Shown: positions 1-8,232 of the stretch, piece after piece
Layout: each line of letters starts with the position of its first letter
Position numbering within the stretch: the stretch's first letter is position 1
NCBI GenBank assembly: GCA_002307145.1
Contig: DBTR01000092.1
Location: 37,548-73,186, forward strand
Source of the DNA: Rhodospirillum sp. UBA1311
Lineage (GTDB): Bacteria > Pseudomonadota > Alphaproteobacteria > Rhodospirillales > Rhodospirillaceae
Direction: 5' to 3'
Length of the DNA: 35,639 bases
The notes under the pieces: generated by a model
Told to the model about the DNA's origin: nothing
The model's input: the letters and a program-made list of their open reading frames with translations, nothing else
Database searches by the model: none
Made by a program: the position numbers and the translations under genes

Positions 1-505
1 TCATCGTCATCGACACCGACATCTGGTCGAGCGGAATGCCGGAGAACAGCACTTCCATGTCGAGGATCGAATCCACCGCCACGCCCGCCATGCCGACGTC
101 GCCGACGACGCGCGGATGGTCGGAATCGTAACCACGGTGAGTGGCGAGGTCGAAGGCGATGGAGAGGCCCTTCTGCCCCGCCGCGAGGTTGCGGCGATAG
201 AAGGCGTTGGATTCCTCGGCGGTCGAGAAGCCCGCGTATTGGCGCACCGTCCACGGCTTGTTGACGTACATCGTGGTGTACGGGCCGCGCTTGTAGGGCG
301 GCAAACCGGGCATGGTGCGGAGATGGTCCATGCCGTCGAGGTCGGCGGCCGAGTAGAGTGGCTTGACGCCGATCTTCTCCGGGGTTTCCCACAGCACCGC
401 GTCGACGCCGCGTCCGGTTTCCGCCTGGACTCGGGCCTCCCAGTCCTTGTAGGCCGCGCTGCTCTTGATCTCCCTGAGATCGACGTTGGCGAAATTCGGA
501 ATCAT
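1..505 (-). CDS. Methylmalonyl-CoA mutase large subunit, N-terminal part (cut by window edge)
   Basis: This is the start of the catalytic large (alpha) subunit of adenosylcobalamin-dependent methylmalonyl-CoA mutase, which interconverts methylmalonyl-CoA and succinyl-CoA. About 168 codons are visible. They contain the hallmark segments RGPYTTMYVNKPWTVRQYAG, STAEESNAFYRRNLAAGQ, AFDLATHRGYDSDHPR and GIPLDQMSVSMTM, which form the substrate-binding part of the TIM barrel. The ATG at 505-503 overlaps the TGA of the small subunit as ATGA (505-502), so the two are translationally coupled. The catalytic core and the C-terminal B12-binding domain lie outside the window. The gene is usually called mutB or scpA. 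The family call is very secure. Confidence 0.97.
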   Translation of the reverse strand, partial: MIPNFANVDLREIKSSAAYKDWEARVQAETGRGVDAVLWETPEKIGVKPLYSAADLDGMDHLRTMPGLPPYKRGPYTTMYVNKPWTVRQYAGFSTAEESNAFYRRNLAAGQKGLSIAFDLATHRGYDSDHPRVVGDVGMAGVAVDSILDMEVLFSGIPLDQMSVSMTM

Positions 506-2580
506 TCTGCGATCACTCCCAGACGGATCAGCTGGGCGGTCAACTTGCCCAGAACGTCCGCACCCATGAAAATGTAGTCGTTGACGCCGGCGGCGTCGTA
601 GGCGTCCTTGTGGTCGCCCGGCGCGCCCGCGAGGTAGAGGGTCTCGGCACCCGCCGCTTTCAAGGCCGGTGCGAAGGTCGGCACCATCTCCTCGTACAAC
701 GCGTCGGAGGAGCAGATCACCGCGATCCGCGCGCCGCTCGCCTTGAACGCCGCGACGCAGGCGTCGACGTCGGAGAAGCCGTTGTTGGACAGCGCCTCGA
801 TGCCGCCTGCCTCGAAGTAGTTCTTGGCGAAGGAGGCGCGGCCGGTGTGCTTCGCGACCGGGCCGAGGTTGGCGAGGAAGATCGACGGGAACGCGCCGGT
901 CTTCTCCTTGAACGCGCTCGCCGCGTCGCGCAGGCGCTCGAAGGTGTCGGCGACATGCCGCGCGGGCAAGGCCTTCACCATCACGCCGTCCTTGGCGCTC
1001 GCCGCGACCACCGCCGCGAAGCCCGCGCCCGCAGCCACAGCGGCGGACGCCGCCGCGACCGGATCGGCTCCGAGATCGACCGCCTTGGCCTTTGCGATAC
1101 GGCCCTTGATCGCCGCCTTCGCATGCGCCAGGTCGGGCTGCTCGCGCACCACCGGCTTTTCGTGGATGTTGGGGAACTCGCTGACGCCGGTGAGCGGCAC
1201 CTTGCGCTTGGCGATGTCCTTGTCACGTTGCGCCATGGTCGCGGCGATCGCGTCCTGGACGAAGCCGGACTGGAGCGCGGCGAGGATGCCACCCTTCGCC
1301 TCGATTTCCTGGAAAAACGCCCAGGCCTTGTCGGCGATCTGCTCGGTCAGGGTCTCCATCGACCACGCTCCGCCCGCCGGATCGGCGACCCGGTAGAGGT
1401 TGGATTCCTCCATCAGGACGATCTGGGTGTTGCGAGCGATGCGGCGACCCATGGAATCGGGCTGGCCGATGGCGTCGTCGAACGGCAGACAGGTAACGCA
1501 ATCCGCGCCGCCGACGGCGGAGGCGAAGGTCGAGACCGTGGCGCGCAGCATGTTCACCCAGGGGTCGAAACGGGTGAACATCCGCTCCGCCGACTTGGCG
1601 CGGAGGTTCATGCACGCCGCTTCATCGGACGCGCCGCAAGCCTTGGCAACCGCCGCCCAGAGCTTGCGCGCCGCGCGCAGCTTGGCGATCTGGAGATATT
1701 CCTCGCAGCCCACCGAAACCGTGAAGGCGATCTGGCCGCAGGCGGCGTCGATGGCGAGGCCCGTATCCTGCATCGCCTTGAGGTAGGCGAGCGCGGTGGC
1801 GAGGGCGATGCCGAGATCGTGGACCTCGCTCGCGCCCGCGTTGTGATAGACCGAGGTGTCGACCGCGACCGCGCGCACGTTCGGCAGTGTCTTGGCGGTC
1901 CAGGCGGCGAGCGCGCCCAACTGCTTCAACGCCGCGTCGACGCCGATCGGCAGGCTGCCGTGCAGCGCGAGCTGCGCCAGCGGGTCCGCGCCGAAGCCCC
2001 CCTTGGCCGCCGCACCGCTCACGCCCCGCTTGCTCCACACTGCCGCCAGCGCCATCGCCGCGGGCAGGAACGCCGCGCCGGCTTCGAGCGCCACCGGAAC
2101 CTCGACGAGATCGACGCCCGCGAGGGTGTCTTCGAGCGCCGCGAGATCGTGGACCAGCACGCCGCCCTCGCCTGCGTTCGCCGCGTCGGGGCCGTTGCCG
2201 CCCTGCACCGCGTCGTCGAGGCGGAGGTTGACCGAGGTCACGCCGAACTTGAGGTCATGCCGGATTTCCCGGTTCGCCGCCGCCGGATCGGACTCGCGGA
2301 ACTCCTGGCGGATGTCCCAGCCGGAACGGGTCCGCGCGATCGCCTGTGCGCCGCGGGTGTAGGGGAAGAACGACGGGAAGCCGGACGGATCGCCCGCCCA
2401 CGGCCAATTCTCGGCCACGTACAGCGGCTGGATTTCGACCCCTTCCGGCGTCTTGGTCACCATCTTCTTCTCGAAGGGAACCCCCTTGAGTTCCTTCTCC
2501 TCGACGATCTTTCGCCATGCGTCGTAACTGACGACAGGGAAATCCGCCGCGAGTTTCAAATCCTTGTGGTCCATTGTCAT
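502..2580 (-). CDS. mutA: Methylmalonyl-CoA mutase small subunit (MutA-like)
   Basis: This is the small (beta) subunit of heterodimeric methylmalonyl-CoA mutase, 692 residues. It has the same two-part layout as the large subunit: an N-terminal TIM-barrel-like domain (about 1-490, with FPSFFPYTRGAQAI near residue 68) and a C-terminal flavodoxin-like domain (about 560-692). In that C-terminal domain the segment FLANLGPVAKHTGRASFAKN stands where a B12-binding domain would carry DxHxxG. The histidine ligand motif is absent, as expected for the non-catalytic partner. The ATG at 2580 is chosen because a GGAG lies about six bases upstream; ATG 2574 is an alternative. The gene is preceded by a cobalamin riboswitch and a small coupled ORF, and its stop overlaps the start of the large subunit. 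Confidence 0.95.
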   Translation of the reverse strand: MTMDHKDLKLAADFPVVSYDAWRKIVEEKELKGVPFEKKMVTKTPEGVEIQPLYVAENWPWAGDPSGFPSFFPYTRGAQAIARTRSGWDIRQEFRESDPAAANREIRHDLKFGVTSVNLRLDDAVQGGNGPDAANAGEGGVLVHDLAALEDTLAGVDLVEVPVALEAGAAFLPAAMALAAVWSKRGVSGAAAKGGFGADPLAQLALHGSLPIGVDAALKQLGALAAWTAKTLPNVRAVAVDTSVYHNAGASEVHDLGIALATALAYLKAMQDTGLAIDAACGQIAFTVSVGCEEYLQIAKLRAARKLWAAVAKACGASDEAACMNLRAKSAERMFTRFDPWVNMLRATVSTFASAVGGADCVTCLPFDDAIGQPDSMGRRIARNTQIVLMEESNLYRVADPAGGAWSMETLTEQIADKAWAFFQEIEAKGGILAALQSGFVQDAIAATMAQRDKDIAKRKVPLTGVSEFPNIHEKPVVREQPDLAHAKAAIKGRIAKAKAVDLGADPVAAASAAVAAGAGFAAVVAASAKDGVMVKALPARHVADTFERLRDAASAFKEKTGAFPSIFLANLGPVAKHTGRASFAKNYFEAGGIEALSNNGFSDVDACVAAFKASGARIAVICSSDALYEEMVPTFAPALKAAGAETLYLAGAPGDHKDAYDAAGVNDYIFMGADVLGKLTAQLIRLGVIAE

Positions 2581-2672
2581 TCCCACTCCATGTAGGGCTG
2601 AAATGCATCGGCAGACCGTTTGATGGTATGTTCTAATGTATCGCAATGCGTGCGTACGCGACGTCGAGACAT
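2577..2672 (-). CDS. Possible 31-residue leader ORF coupled to mutA
   Basis: This is a short ORF between the cobalamin riboswitch and mutA. It begins with ATG at 2672, has an AGGAGGAC Shine-Dalgarno about 11 bases upstream (around 2684-2691), and ends in a TGA (2579-2577) that overlaps the mutA ATG as ATGA. The product would start MSRRRVRTHCDTLEH and end QPYMEWE. I recognise no family and see no signal or membrane segment. It could be a leader that couples riboswitch-controlled ribosome entry to mutA translation, or a chance ORF. The good Shine-Dalgarno and exact stop/start overlap support translation, but the size and lack of homology keep confidence low. Confidence 0.35.
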   Translation of the reverse strand: MSRRRVRTHCDTLEHTIKRSADAFQPYMEWE

Positions 2673-2806
2673 GCCCCTAACTGTCCTCCTGGCGAAACCG
2701 CCACCCCGGGCCTTGTCCCCCATGGCAAGGGCTTCCGGCGTGGTGTCGAAGGCTTCGCCACCGATGTCCCAATCCCTCGGAGCCTCCCCGCCCCGTGGAT
2801 GGATAC

Positions 2807-2988
2807 GCGCGCAACGGCAGGTCTCCTGGCTCGCGGATCGTCGCGACCGCCCGCCTTCCCGACTCTCGAACCCGAGCGTCAGTGGCGAAAATGGGCGGCA
2901 ACTCCTCGCTGACAGTTGCGGGGGCAGCCCCGGAATTCCACCGGGTTCCCTCTTGCCCCACCGGATTGGGGCGGGGACCGTTGCGCGC
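2807..2988 (-). ncRNA. Cobalamin riboswitch upstream of mutA
   Basis: Read on the minus strand this is a full cobalamin-class aptamer. The B12 box GCGAGCCAGGAGACCTGCC lies at 2834-2816. The core GCTGCCCCCGCAACTGT lies at 2928-2912. Between them are the usual CCACTG-like segment (GCCACTGACGC) and GGGAAGGC. The closing P1 helix is an exact 11-bp pairing of GCGCGCAACGG (2988-2978) with CCGTTGCGCGC (2817-2807). Downstream to 2673 is about 135 bases of possible expression platform ending in AGGAGGAC. The next genes are the small ORF and mutA. Known members of this class usually repress B12 synthesis, transport or B12-independent isozymes. Confidence 0.95.
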
Positions 2989-2993
2989 GGATG

Positions 2994-3022
2994 TAATAAC
3001 ATCACATATATTAAGGTGTCAA
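2994..3022 (-). promoter_or_regulatory. Putative sigma-70 promoter of the mutA riboswitch transcript
   Basis: On the minus strand TTGACA (3022-3017) is followed by a 17-base spacer and TTATTA (2999-2994). The -35 element is a perfect consensus; the -10 is weaker. Predicted initiation falls around 2988, just where the P1 helix of the riboswitch begins, which supports the call. Confidence 0.6.
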
Positions 3023-3040
3023 CCGAGCACCCTCGCGAAA

Positions 3041-3068
3041 ACGGCACTCCCAGCGCTGGGAGTGCCGT
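3041..3068 (-). terminator. Perfect 14-bp palindromic hairpin after btuB
   Basis: The 28 bases form a perfect inverted repeat whose arms read ACGGCACTCCCAGC and GCTGGGAGTGCCGT. On the minus strand the hairpin lies 23 bases after the btuB stop and is followed by a short TTTT run, so it fits an intrinsic terminator for btuB. It would separate btuB from the downstream mutA promoter. The T run is short. Confidence 0.7.
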
Positions 3069-3091
3069 CGTTGCATGGTTAATCCCTGCAA

Positions 3092-5026
3092 TCAGAACTT
3101 CGCCCGCAGGCCGGTATAGGCCCCGAAGCCGTTGTTGGTGTAGCCGTACATCTGGCCGTAGTCCTTATCGAGCAAGTTCTCCACGCGACCGTAGACGCTG
3201 AAGGTCTTGTCGATCTGGTAGTCCGCGCCGAGATCGAAGGTGGCGTAGCCGCTCACCGCGCGACGGCCGATCGCAGTGCTCGGGGTGTCGAACGAACGGC
3301 CCGCCACGTTCATCCGCGCCCAGGTGGACAAGCCCTCGACGTCATGCGGCTCATAGGAGACCCGCACCGAGCCCTGGTGAGGCGGCGACTGGTCGGTCTG
3401 CAGGCCGGTCGCGTTGTCGCGCGACTGGGTGAAGGTATAGGTGCCCGAGACATCCCATTCCGCGTCGATTTCGTAGCTCGCCGAAGTTTCGAAGCCCATA
3501 TTCCGGGTCGAGCCGATGTTGACATAATAGCGGTTCGACGCCGCCCCCTTCGCCTCGATCTGGTTGGTCAGGCGGTTGTTGAACGCGGTCAGGTCGACGA
3601 CCAGGCGATCGTTCAGCAGCGACTGCTCGACGCCCACGTCGTAGCCGCGCGATTTCTCGGGATCGACGGTGCCGGAATAACCCGCGGCCTCGGCGGTCTC
3701 CCTATTATACAGCGCCTGAACCAGGGTCGGCGCCTTGAACCCGGTGCCGTAGCTGGCGTGGAGACGGGTGCCCGAGTCCGGAATGCGATACGATGCGGTG
3801 GTGCGATAGGTGGTGTTCTCGCCGAACGTATCGTGGAAGTATTCTCGCCCGCCGAAAGTCAGCGTCAGGCTATCGTCGAGCAGATCGACCGCATAGTCGC
3901 CGAACACGCTGGAATTGACCAACGCGGCGTTCTGGTGCGCGGTGGACGTAGCGGTGCGGAAGTGGTCGCGCTCCTGGTCCGCACCGAAGACGAACGAGTG
4001 CCCGTCCAGCGGCCGCAGCACCCCCTGGTATTCGTATTTCGTCAAGTCGCCCCAATAACGGCTGGGGTTGGCGGAGCCGTTGCGGGTGGAGCGCGCCACG
4101 ACGTAGGCGTCCATGCTGCTGACGGCGAAGGTGTTGTCCAACACGCCATCGAACATGTTCGCCTTGACCTGGAAGCGCGCCGTGTCCGTATCCTGGGAAA
4201 CGAATCCCTCGCCGTCGGTCGATCCCGACGAGACCGAATCGTATTCGGCATCGCCGCGCATGGTGTTGTAGCTGCCTTCGACGTTCAGAAGATCGAGCAC
4301 GCCGACGTTCTTGAGCGCGTCCGCGCCGACCTTGACGTCGTAGTTCACGCTCCGCGAACCGTCCTCTTCGTCGGGCGAAACGTCGGGGCGGGCATCGTCG
4401 CCGTGGGTCGCCATGCCGGCGCCGGAAGCCTTGTAGTAGACGTCGCCGTAGCGGCCCCAGGCGCTCATCGAGGTCTGCCGGGTCACGAACGACCCGACCT
4501 CCGCGGTCGCGACGCCCTCGAGAATTTTCTGCGAGTTCTTGCCCGACTTGGTGGTCACCGAGATCACGCCGCCGATGGCGTCGCTGCCGTAGAGGGAGCT
4601 TTGATTGCCGCGCAGCACCTCGATCCGCTCGATATCCGAGGCCTGCAAATGGTTGTACGGCCGGTCGTACATCTGGCTCGCCTGGTTGTCGATCTTGACG
4701 CCGTCGATCAACACCAAGACGCGGCCGGAATCGTTGCCCCGCAGTTTGAAGCGCGTGTTGTACTGCCCGCTGCCGCTGGTATAGACGTAGAGGCCGGGAA
4801 CGTCCTTGAGTGCGTCCTCCAGCGTTGCGGCCTGCTTCTTCTCAAGCTCCTCGCCGGTGATCACCGTGACCGAACTGCCGACCTTGTTGGCATCGGTCTC
4901 GACCCGGTTCGCCGAAATCACCATCTTTCCCAAATCCTGGGCGGACTGGGCGAGAGCGCCCTCGGGCAATGCCATGGCCACCGCCCCCGCGCCGACGACG
5001 CAGAGCGACTTCAAGTGTCGTTTCAT
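3092..5026 (-). CDS. btuB: TonB-dependent vitamin B12 receptor (BtuB-like)
   Basis: This is an outer-membrane TonB-dependent receptor of 644 residues, close to the usual BtuB size. MKRHLKSLCVVGAGAVAMAL and the following residues to ALA form a signal peptide. A TonB-box-like LGKMVISANR follows, then a plug domain (about 30-150, with VLVLIDGVKID and IEVLRGNQSSLYGSDAIGGV) and a beta-barrel ending in the typical C-terminal phenylalanine (LRAKF). The B12 riboswitch directly upstream supports a cobalamin or corrinoid substrate. ATG 5026 is preferred because a GGGGG stretch sits about nine bases upstream; ATG 5035 has no room for a ribosome site. It is separated from the ABC transporter genes upstream by the riboswitch and can be transcribed with or without them. 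Confidence 0.93.
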   Translation of the reverse strand: MKRHLKSLCVVGAGAVAMALPEGALAQSAQDLGKMVISANRVETDANKVGSSVTVITGEELEKKQAATLEDALKDVPGLYVYTSGSGQYNTRFKLRGNDSGRVLVLIDGVKIDNQASQMYDRPYNHLQASDIERIEVLRGNQSSLYGSDAIGGVISVTTKSGKNSQKILEGVATAEVGSFVTRQTSMSAWGRYGDVYYKASGAGMATHGDDARPDVSPDEEDGSRSVNYDVKVGADALKNVGVLDLLNVEGSYNTMRGDAEYDSVSSGSTDGEGFVSQDTDTARFQVKANMFDGVLDNTFAVSSMDAYVVARSTRNGSANPSRYWGDLTKYEYQGVLRPLDGHSFVFGADQERDHFRTATSTAHQNAALVNSSVFGDYAVDLLDDSLTLTFGGREYFHDTFGENTTYRTTASYRIPDSGTRLHASYGTGFKAPTLVQALYNRETAEAAGYSGTVDPEKSRGYDVGVEQSLLNDRLVVDLTAFNNRLTNQIEAKGAASNRYYVNIGSTRNMGFETSASYEIDAEWDVSGTYTFTQSRDNATGLQTDQSPPHQGSVRVSYEPHDVEGLSTWARMNVAGRSFDTPSTAIGRRAVSGYATFDLGADYQIDKTFSVYGRVENLLDKDYGQMYGYTNNGFGAYTGLRAKF

Positions 5027-5183
5027 CGAACTCATCCCCCATGTACGGCCGGAGCTTCCCTGATCCGGACGTTTGATCGAACGACGGCGATGGGCGTTGG
5101 AGCGCACCGCCGTGACGGATACGTCACCTGGCGGCGCAAAGCCGCTTCCTCTCGCCCCCGCGAGAGGATCAGCGACGAATACC

Positions 5184-5369
5184 GGCAGGTTTCCTGGCTT
5201 GCGGGTCGTCGCGGGCCGGAACGCCTTCCCGGTCCGGAGACCAGTGGCGCAATCGCTCCGATCGCTCGCCGCTCACAGTTGCAGGGGCAGCCTCGGCTTT
5301 GGGCGAACCCGCACCGAATTCCCTTTTCACCCCACCCCCGGACGCCGAAGCGACCTGGGGAAAGGCACC
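5184..5369 (-). ncRNA. Cobalamin riboswitch upstream of btuB
   Basis: The minus strand carries the B12 box GCAAGCCAGGAAACCTGCC (5202-5184), the core GCTGCCCCTGCAACTGT (5291-5275), a CCACTGG segment, CCGGGAAGGC, and a 5' GGTGCC (5369-5364). This is a complete cobalamin aptamer about 150 bases ahead of btuB, as is common for btuB genes. It should lower btuB expression when cobalamin is plentiful. The expression platform would lie between 5183 and the btuB ribosome site; I cannot fold it by eye with confidence. Confidence 0.95.
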
Positions 5370-5414
5370 GATAACGCTGGGGATATTAGGCGGCGAAGCC
5401 GAAGACCACGACTC

Positions 5415-5434
5415 TTTTGTAACGATATAACGTA
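5415..5434 (-). promoter_or_regulatory. Motif shared with the 13022-13038 site; possible operator
   Basis: On the minus strand this reads TACGTTATATCGTTACAAAA. Twelve bases (ATCGTTACAAAA) are identical to 13027-13038 ahead of the second TonB operon. It lies between the hmuV-like stop and the btuB riboswitch. It may be an operator or part of a promoter; no regulator can be named. Confidence 0.3.
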
Positions 5435-5461
5435 CTTTCTTATGCAGGTGTGGCGCGGGCG

Positions 5462-6256
5462 CTACACCGCAACGACGTCGCCGGGCGAAAGGAAGGCGAC
5501 GAGCGCGCAGCCGTAGACCGGATGGCGCGTCACCACCGCCGCAACGCCGAAAAGCGCCTGGAGGTTCTCTGCCGAAATTGTCGCTTCCGCCGCTCCGGCG
5601 AACAGCACCCGCCCCTCGCGCAGGCCGACGAAACGGTCGGCGAACGGCGTCGCGAGGTTGATGTCGTGGACCACCGCAACCACGGTGAGGCCGCGATCCG
5701 CAAGCCGCCGCGCATGACGCAGGACCGCGAGACCGTGGGCGGGATCGAGATTGGCGGTCGGCTCGTCGAGCAGCAGCACCCCCGCCCCCTGCCGTTCCGC
5801 CTCGTGAATCTGCGCCAGCACCCGGGCGTACTGCACCCGCCGCTGCTCGCCGCCCGAGAGCTTGGGGTAAAGCTGGCCGCCCAGCGCCGCGAGACCGACT
5901 TCGGCGAGGGCGGCCTCGGCGATCGCGCGGTCGGCGGACGACGGGGGAAATGGCAACCGCCCGAGGCGCACCACGTCCCGCGCGCGGAACGCAAAACTCA
6001 GCGCCGTCCCCTGCGGCAACACCGCCCGGCAACGCGCGAGATCGCCCCGCCGCCAGTCGCCCAGCCGTTTCCCCATCAGGCGGACGCTGCCCGCGTCCGG
6101 CGCGAGGTCGCCCGCGATCACCCGCAGCAGGGTCGACTTGCCCGCGCCGTTCGGCCCGACGATCGCGGTGAGGCTGCCCGGTTCGACCGCGAGGTCGACG
6201 CCGTCCAACAGCGCCCGCCCGCCCCGTCGCACCACGATCCCGTGGACCTCGATCAT
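5462..6256 (-). CDS. ABC transporter ATP-binding protein, HmuV/BtuD type
   Basis: This is a cytoplasmic ATPase of a type II (FecCD-class) metal-chelate importer, 264 residues. Walker A is GPNGAGKST (about 34-42), the signature is LSGGEQRR, Walker B is LLLDEP, and the H-loop is VHD. Segments such as CRAVLPQGTALSFAFRARDVVRLGR match hemin importer ATPases (HmuV) as I remember them. Its ATG overlaps the permease stop as ATGA (6256-6253), and binding protein and permease lie immediately upstream. The substrate could be heme, cobalamin or another tetrapyrrole; the neighbouring btuB and riboswitch favour a corrinoid, the sequence favours heme-like. I leave the symbol empty for that reason. Confidence 0.9.
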   Translation of the reverse strand: MIEVHGIVVRRGGRALLDGVDLAVEPGSLTAIVGPNGAGKSTLLRVIAGDLAPDAGSVRLMGKRLGDWRRGDLARCRAVLPQGTALSFAFRARDVVRLGRLPFPPSSADRAIAEAALAEVGLAALGGQLYPKLSGGEQRRVQYARVLAQIHEAERQGAGVLLLDEPTANLDPAHGLAVLRHARRLADRGLTVVAVVHDINLATPFADRFVGLREGRVLFAGAAEATISAENLQALFGVAAVVTRHPVYGCALVAFLSPGDVVAV

Positions 6257-7326
6257 CGCTCCGCGCCCCCCTTCGCCAACAGCCAGAGCAGGAAAGGACC
6301 GCCGATCAGGCCGGTGAGGACGCCGAGCGGCAATTCCATCGGCGCGACCACGGTGCGCGCCGCGAGATCGGCGAGCAGCACCAGCGTCGCCCCGAGCAGC
6401 GCCGACGCTGGGATCACCAGCCGGTGCCGCGCGCCGATCATCAGCCGCACCAGGTGCGGCGCGACCAGCCCGACGAAGCCGATCATGCCGACGAACGCGA
6501 CGCTCGCGCCGACGCCGAGGGCGACCGCCGCCAGCACCTTCGCCCGCACCGCCACCGGATCGAGGCCGAGATGCCCGGCGACGTCGTCGCCGAGGGTGGT
6601 GGCGTCGAGGGCGAAGGCGTATCGGAACACCGTCAATCCACCGATCCCGCCCGCCAGCGCGACGACGCCGAGTTGGATCCGGTTGGCGTTGCCGAGACTG
6701 CCCATCATCCAGAAGGTGAGGTTGCGAAGCTGTTCGTCGTTGGCGATGGAAATCAGCAGGCCGATCGCCGACCCTGCGAGCGCATTGATGGCGATGCCGG
6801 TGAGCAGGAGGGTCGCCGCGCTCGGCAACGCCACCGCCCGCGCCACCACGACCACCACGCAGGTCGCCAGCAGCGCCCCCGCGAACGCCGCCATCGGAAC
6901 CAGGAAGGCGGCATAGGCGTGGCTCCGGGTGATCCAGCCTTCGAGGACGATCGCGGCGACCGCGCCGAACGCCGCGCCGCTCGCGGTGCCGAGCAGGCCC
7001 GGCTCGGCGAGGGGATTGCGCAGCACGCCCTGCATCGCCGCGCCCGCGATACCGAGAGTTCCGCCGACGACGCAGGCGAGCCCGAGACGCGGCATCCGCA
7101 CGTCGAGGACGACGATGCCGAACAGCCGGTCCTCCGGCCGCGTCTCGGCGAGGCCGAGCGCCCCCGCCAGCACCCGCCCCAGCGCGTCGAGCGGCACATG
7201 CAGCGCGCCGCTCGTCAGATTCCAGACCAACGCGGCCAGCATCGCCGCGCCGAGCGCCGCGAACATCGGCGCGGCGGGCGTGTCTCCCCGCACTTCGGTG
7301 AAGCGCCTTCGGATCGCCGCGATCAT
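6253..7326 (-). CDS. FecCD-family ABC permease (HmuU/BtuC type)
   Basis: This is an integral inner-membrane permease of 357 residues with about ten hydrophobic segments. The family marks are VRMPRLGLACVVGGTLGIAG, AMQGVLRNPLAEPGLLGTASGA and the C-terminal GFVGLVAPHLVRLMIG, which contains the coupling helix for the ATPase. It is coupled by ATGA overlaps to the binding protein upstream (7326-7323) and the ATPase downstream (6256-6253). The three form one importer for a metal chelate such as heme or cobalamin. Confidence 0.92.
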   Translation of the reverse strand: MIAAIRRRFTEVRGDTPAAPMFAALGAAMLAALVWNLTSGALHVPLDALGRVLAGALGLAETRPEDRLFGIVVLDVRMPRLGLACVVGGTLGIAGAAMQGVLRNPLAEPGLLGTASGAAFGAVAAIVLEGWITRSHAYAAFLVPMAAFAGALLATCVVVVVARAVALPSAATLLLTGIAINALAGSAIGLLISIANDEQLRNLTFWMMGSLGNANRIQLGVVALAGGIGGLTVFRYAFALDATTLGDDVAGHLGLDPVAVRAKVLAAVALGVGASVAFVGMIGFVGLVAPHLVRLMIGARHRLVIPASALLGATLVLLADLAARTVVAPMELPLGVLTGLIGGPFLLWLLAKGGAER

Positions 7327-8198
7327 CGGCCGTACATCGCTTCGCGAAGCTCCCGCACCGCGCGTCCCACCCCCGGACCGAGGCCGAGGAACGCCGCATC
7401 GTCGGAGACCACGATGCGCCGCTGGCGCACCGCTTCGGTTTCGGCGAGACCGGGCATCGCCGCCAGCCCGTCGATGCCGCCGACCCGGTCGAGGGCGCGC
7501 TTCAAGATCACCACCGCTTCGGGATTGACCGCCATCATCGCCTCGACGTTGAACGGCCGATATCCCTCGAAACCCGAAACCGCGTTGGCGACGTGCGCGG
7601 CTTCGAGCAGGCTCGTTGCGGACGTGGCGTCGCCGCCGATCATCAACGGACCGCTGCCCATGGTCTGCACGAACAGCGCCCGCACCGGCTTGTCCGGTTC
7701 CGGCTTGCCCTCGGGCCAAGCGAGATCGCGGTCGATCTCCGCCACCAGCGCACGCCCCCGCTCGGGCACGCCGAGGCCGTCGGCGATGGCGAGAAACTTC
7801 AGCCGCGCCGACTCCACGGTGCGGTGGCGCGGCAACAGGATCGTGCGGATGCCGAGGGATTGGAGCTGCGGCACGGTTTCGCGCGGTTCGAGATCGTCGT
7901 ATGCGATCACCACCGTGGGCCCGACGTTGAGCACGCTTTCGAGCGGCACCGCGCGCGGGCTGCCGAGGCGCGGCAGCTTCCGCACCACCTCTGCCGGGCG
8001 CAGGCTGCTGAGATCCACGCCCACCAGCTCGTCGCCCAGGCCGAGCGCCACGACGGTCTCGGTAAGCGAGCCGGACAGGCAGACGATCCGCTCGGGCTTG
8101 CGGTCCTCGGCGGCGGACGCGGCGGTAAGGCCGATCCACACGGCGGCGAGCGCCCCCAGGCCGACCATCGCGAGAACTTTCCATGGCGTGCGGCGCAT
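7323..8198 (-). CDS. Periplasmic substrate-binding protein, HmuT/BtuF type
   Basis: This is a cluster A-II/TroA-like binding protein of 291 residues with an N-terminal signal (MRRTPWKVLAMVGLG to SAA). The N-lobe begins ERIVCLSGSLTETVVALGLG and continues LVGVDLSSLRPAEV. The C-lobe has NAVSGFEGYRPFNVEAMM and GGIDGLAAMPGLAETEA, both strongly reminiscent of the hemin-binding protein HmuT. ATG 8198 is chosen over ATG 8222 because GGAG sits five bases before it (8207-8204). The stop overlaps the permease ATG. It delivers ligand from the outer-membrane receptor to the permease; whether the ligand is heme or a corrinoid cannot be told here. Confidence 0.9.
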   Translation of the reverse strand: MRRTPWKVLAMVGLGALAAVWIGLTAASAAEDRKPERIVCLSGSLTETVVALGLGDELVGVDLSSLRPAEVVRKLPRLGSPRAVPLESVLNVGPTVVIAYDDLEPRETVPQLQSLGIRTILLPRHRTVESARLKFLAIADGLGVPERGRALVAEIDRDLAWPEGKPEPDKPVRALFVQTMGSGPLMIGGDATSATSLLEAAHVANAVSGFEGYRPFNVEAMMAVNPEAVVILKRALDRVGGIDGLAAMPGLAETEAVRQRRIVVSDDAAFLGLGPGVGRAVRELREAMYGR

Positions 8199-8232
8199 CT
8201 TGTCTCCGAATGCTGTGGTCATCTCGATTTTC

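Noticed and set aside
610..2595. 661-codon open frame on the plus strand across mutA
   Set aside because: It lies exactly antisense to mutA, is extremely Arg/Ala/Gly-rich and matches no protein pattern. Long antisense frames are normal in GC-rich DNA.
3344..5374. 676-codon plus-strand frame across btuB
   Set aside because: Antisense shadow of a clear TonB receptor gene, and it would also run through the riboswitch.
5440..5480. Terminator after the HmuV-like gene
   Set aside because: A GTGT-AGCGC / GCGC-ACAC inverted repeat is present but its loop is too small, it overlaps the stop codon, and no T run follows on the minus strand.
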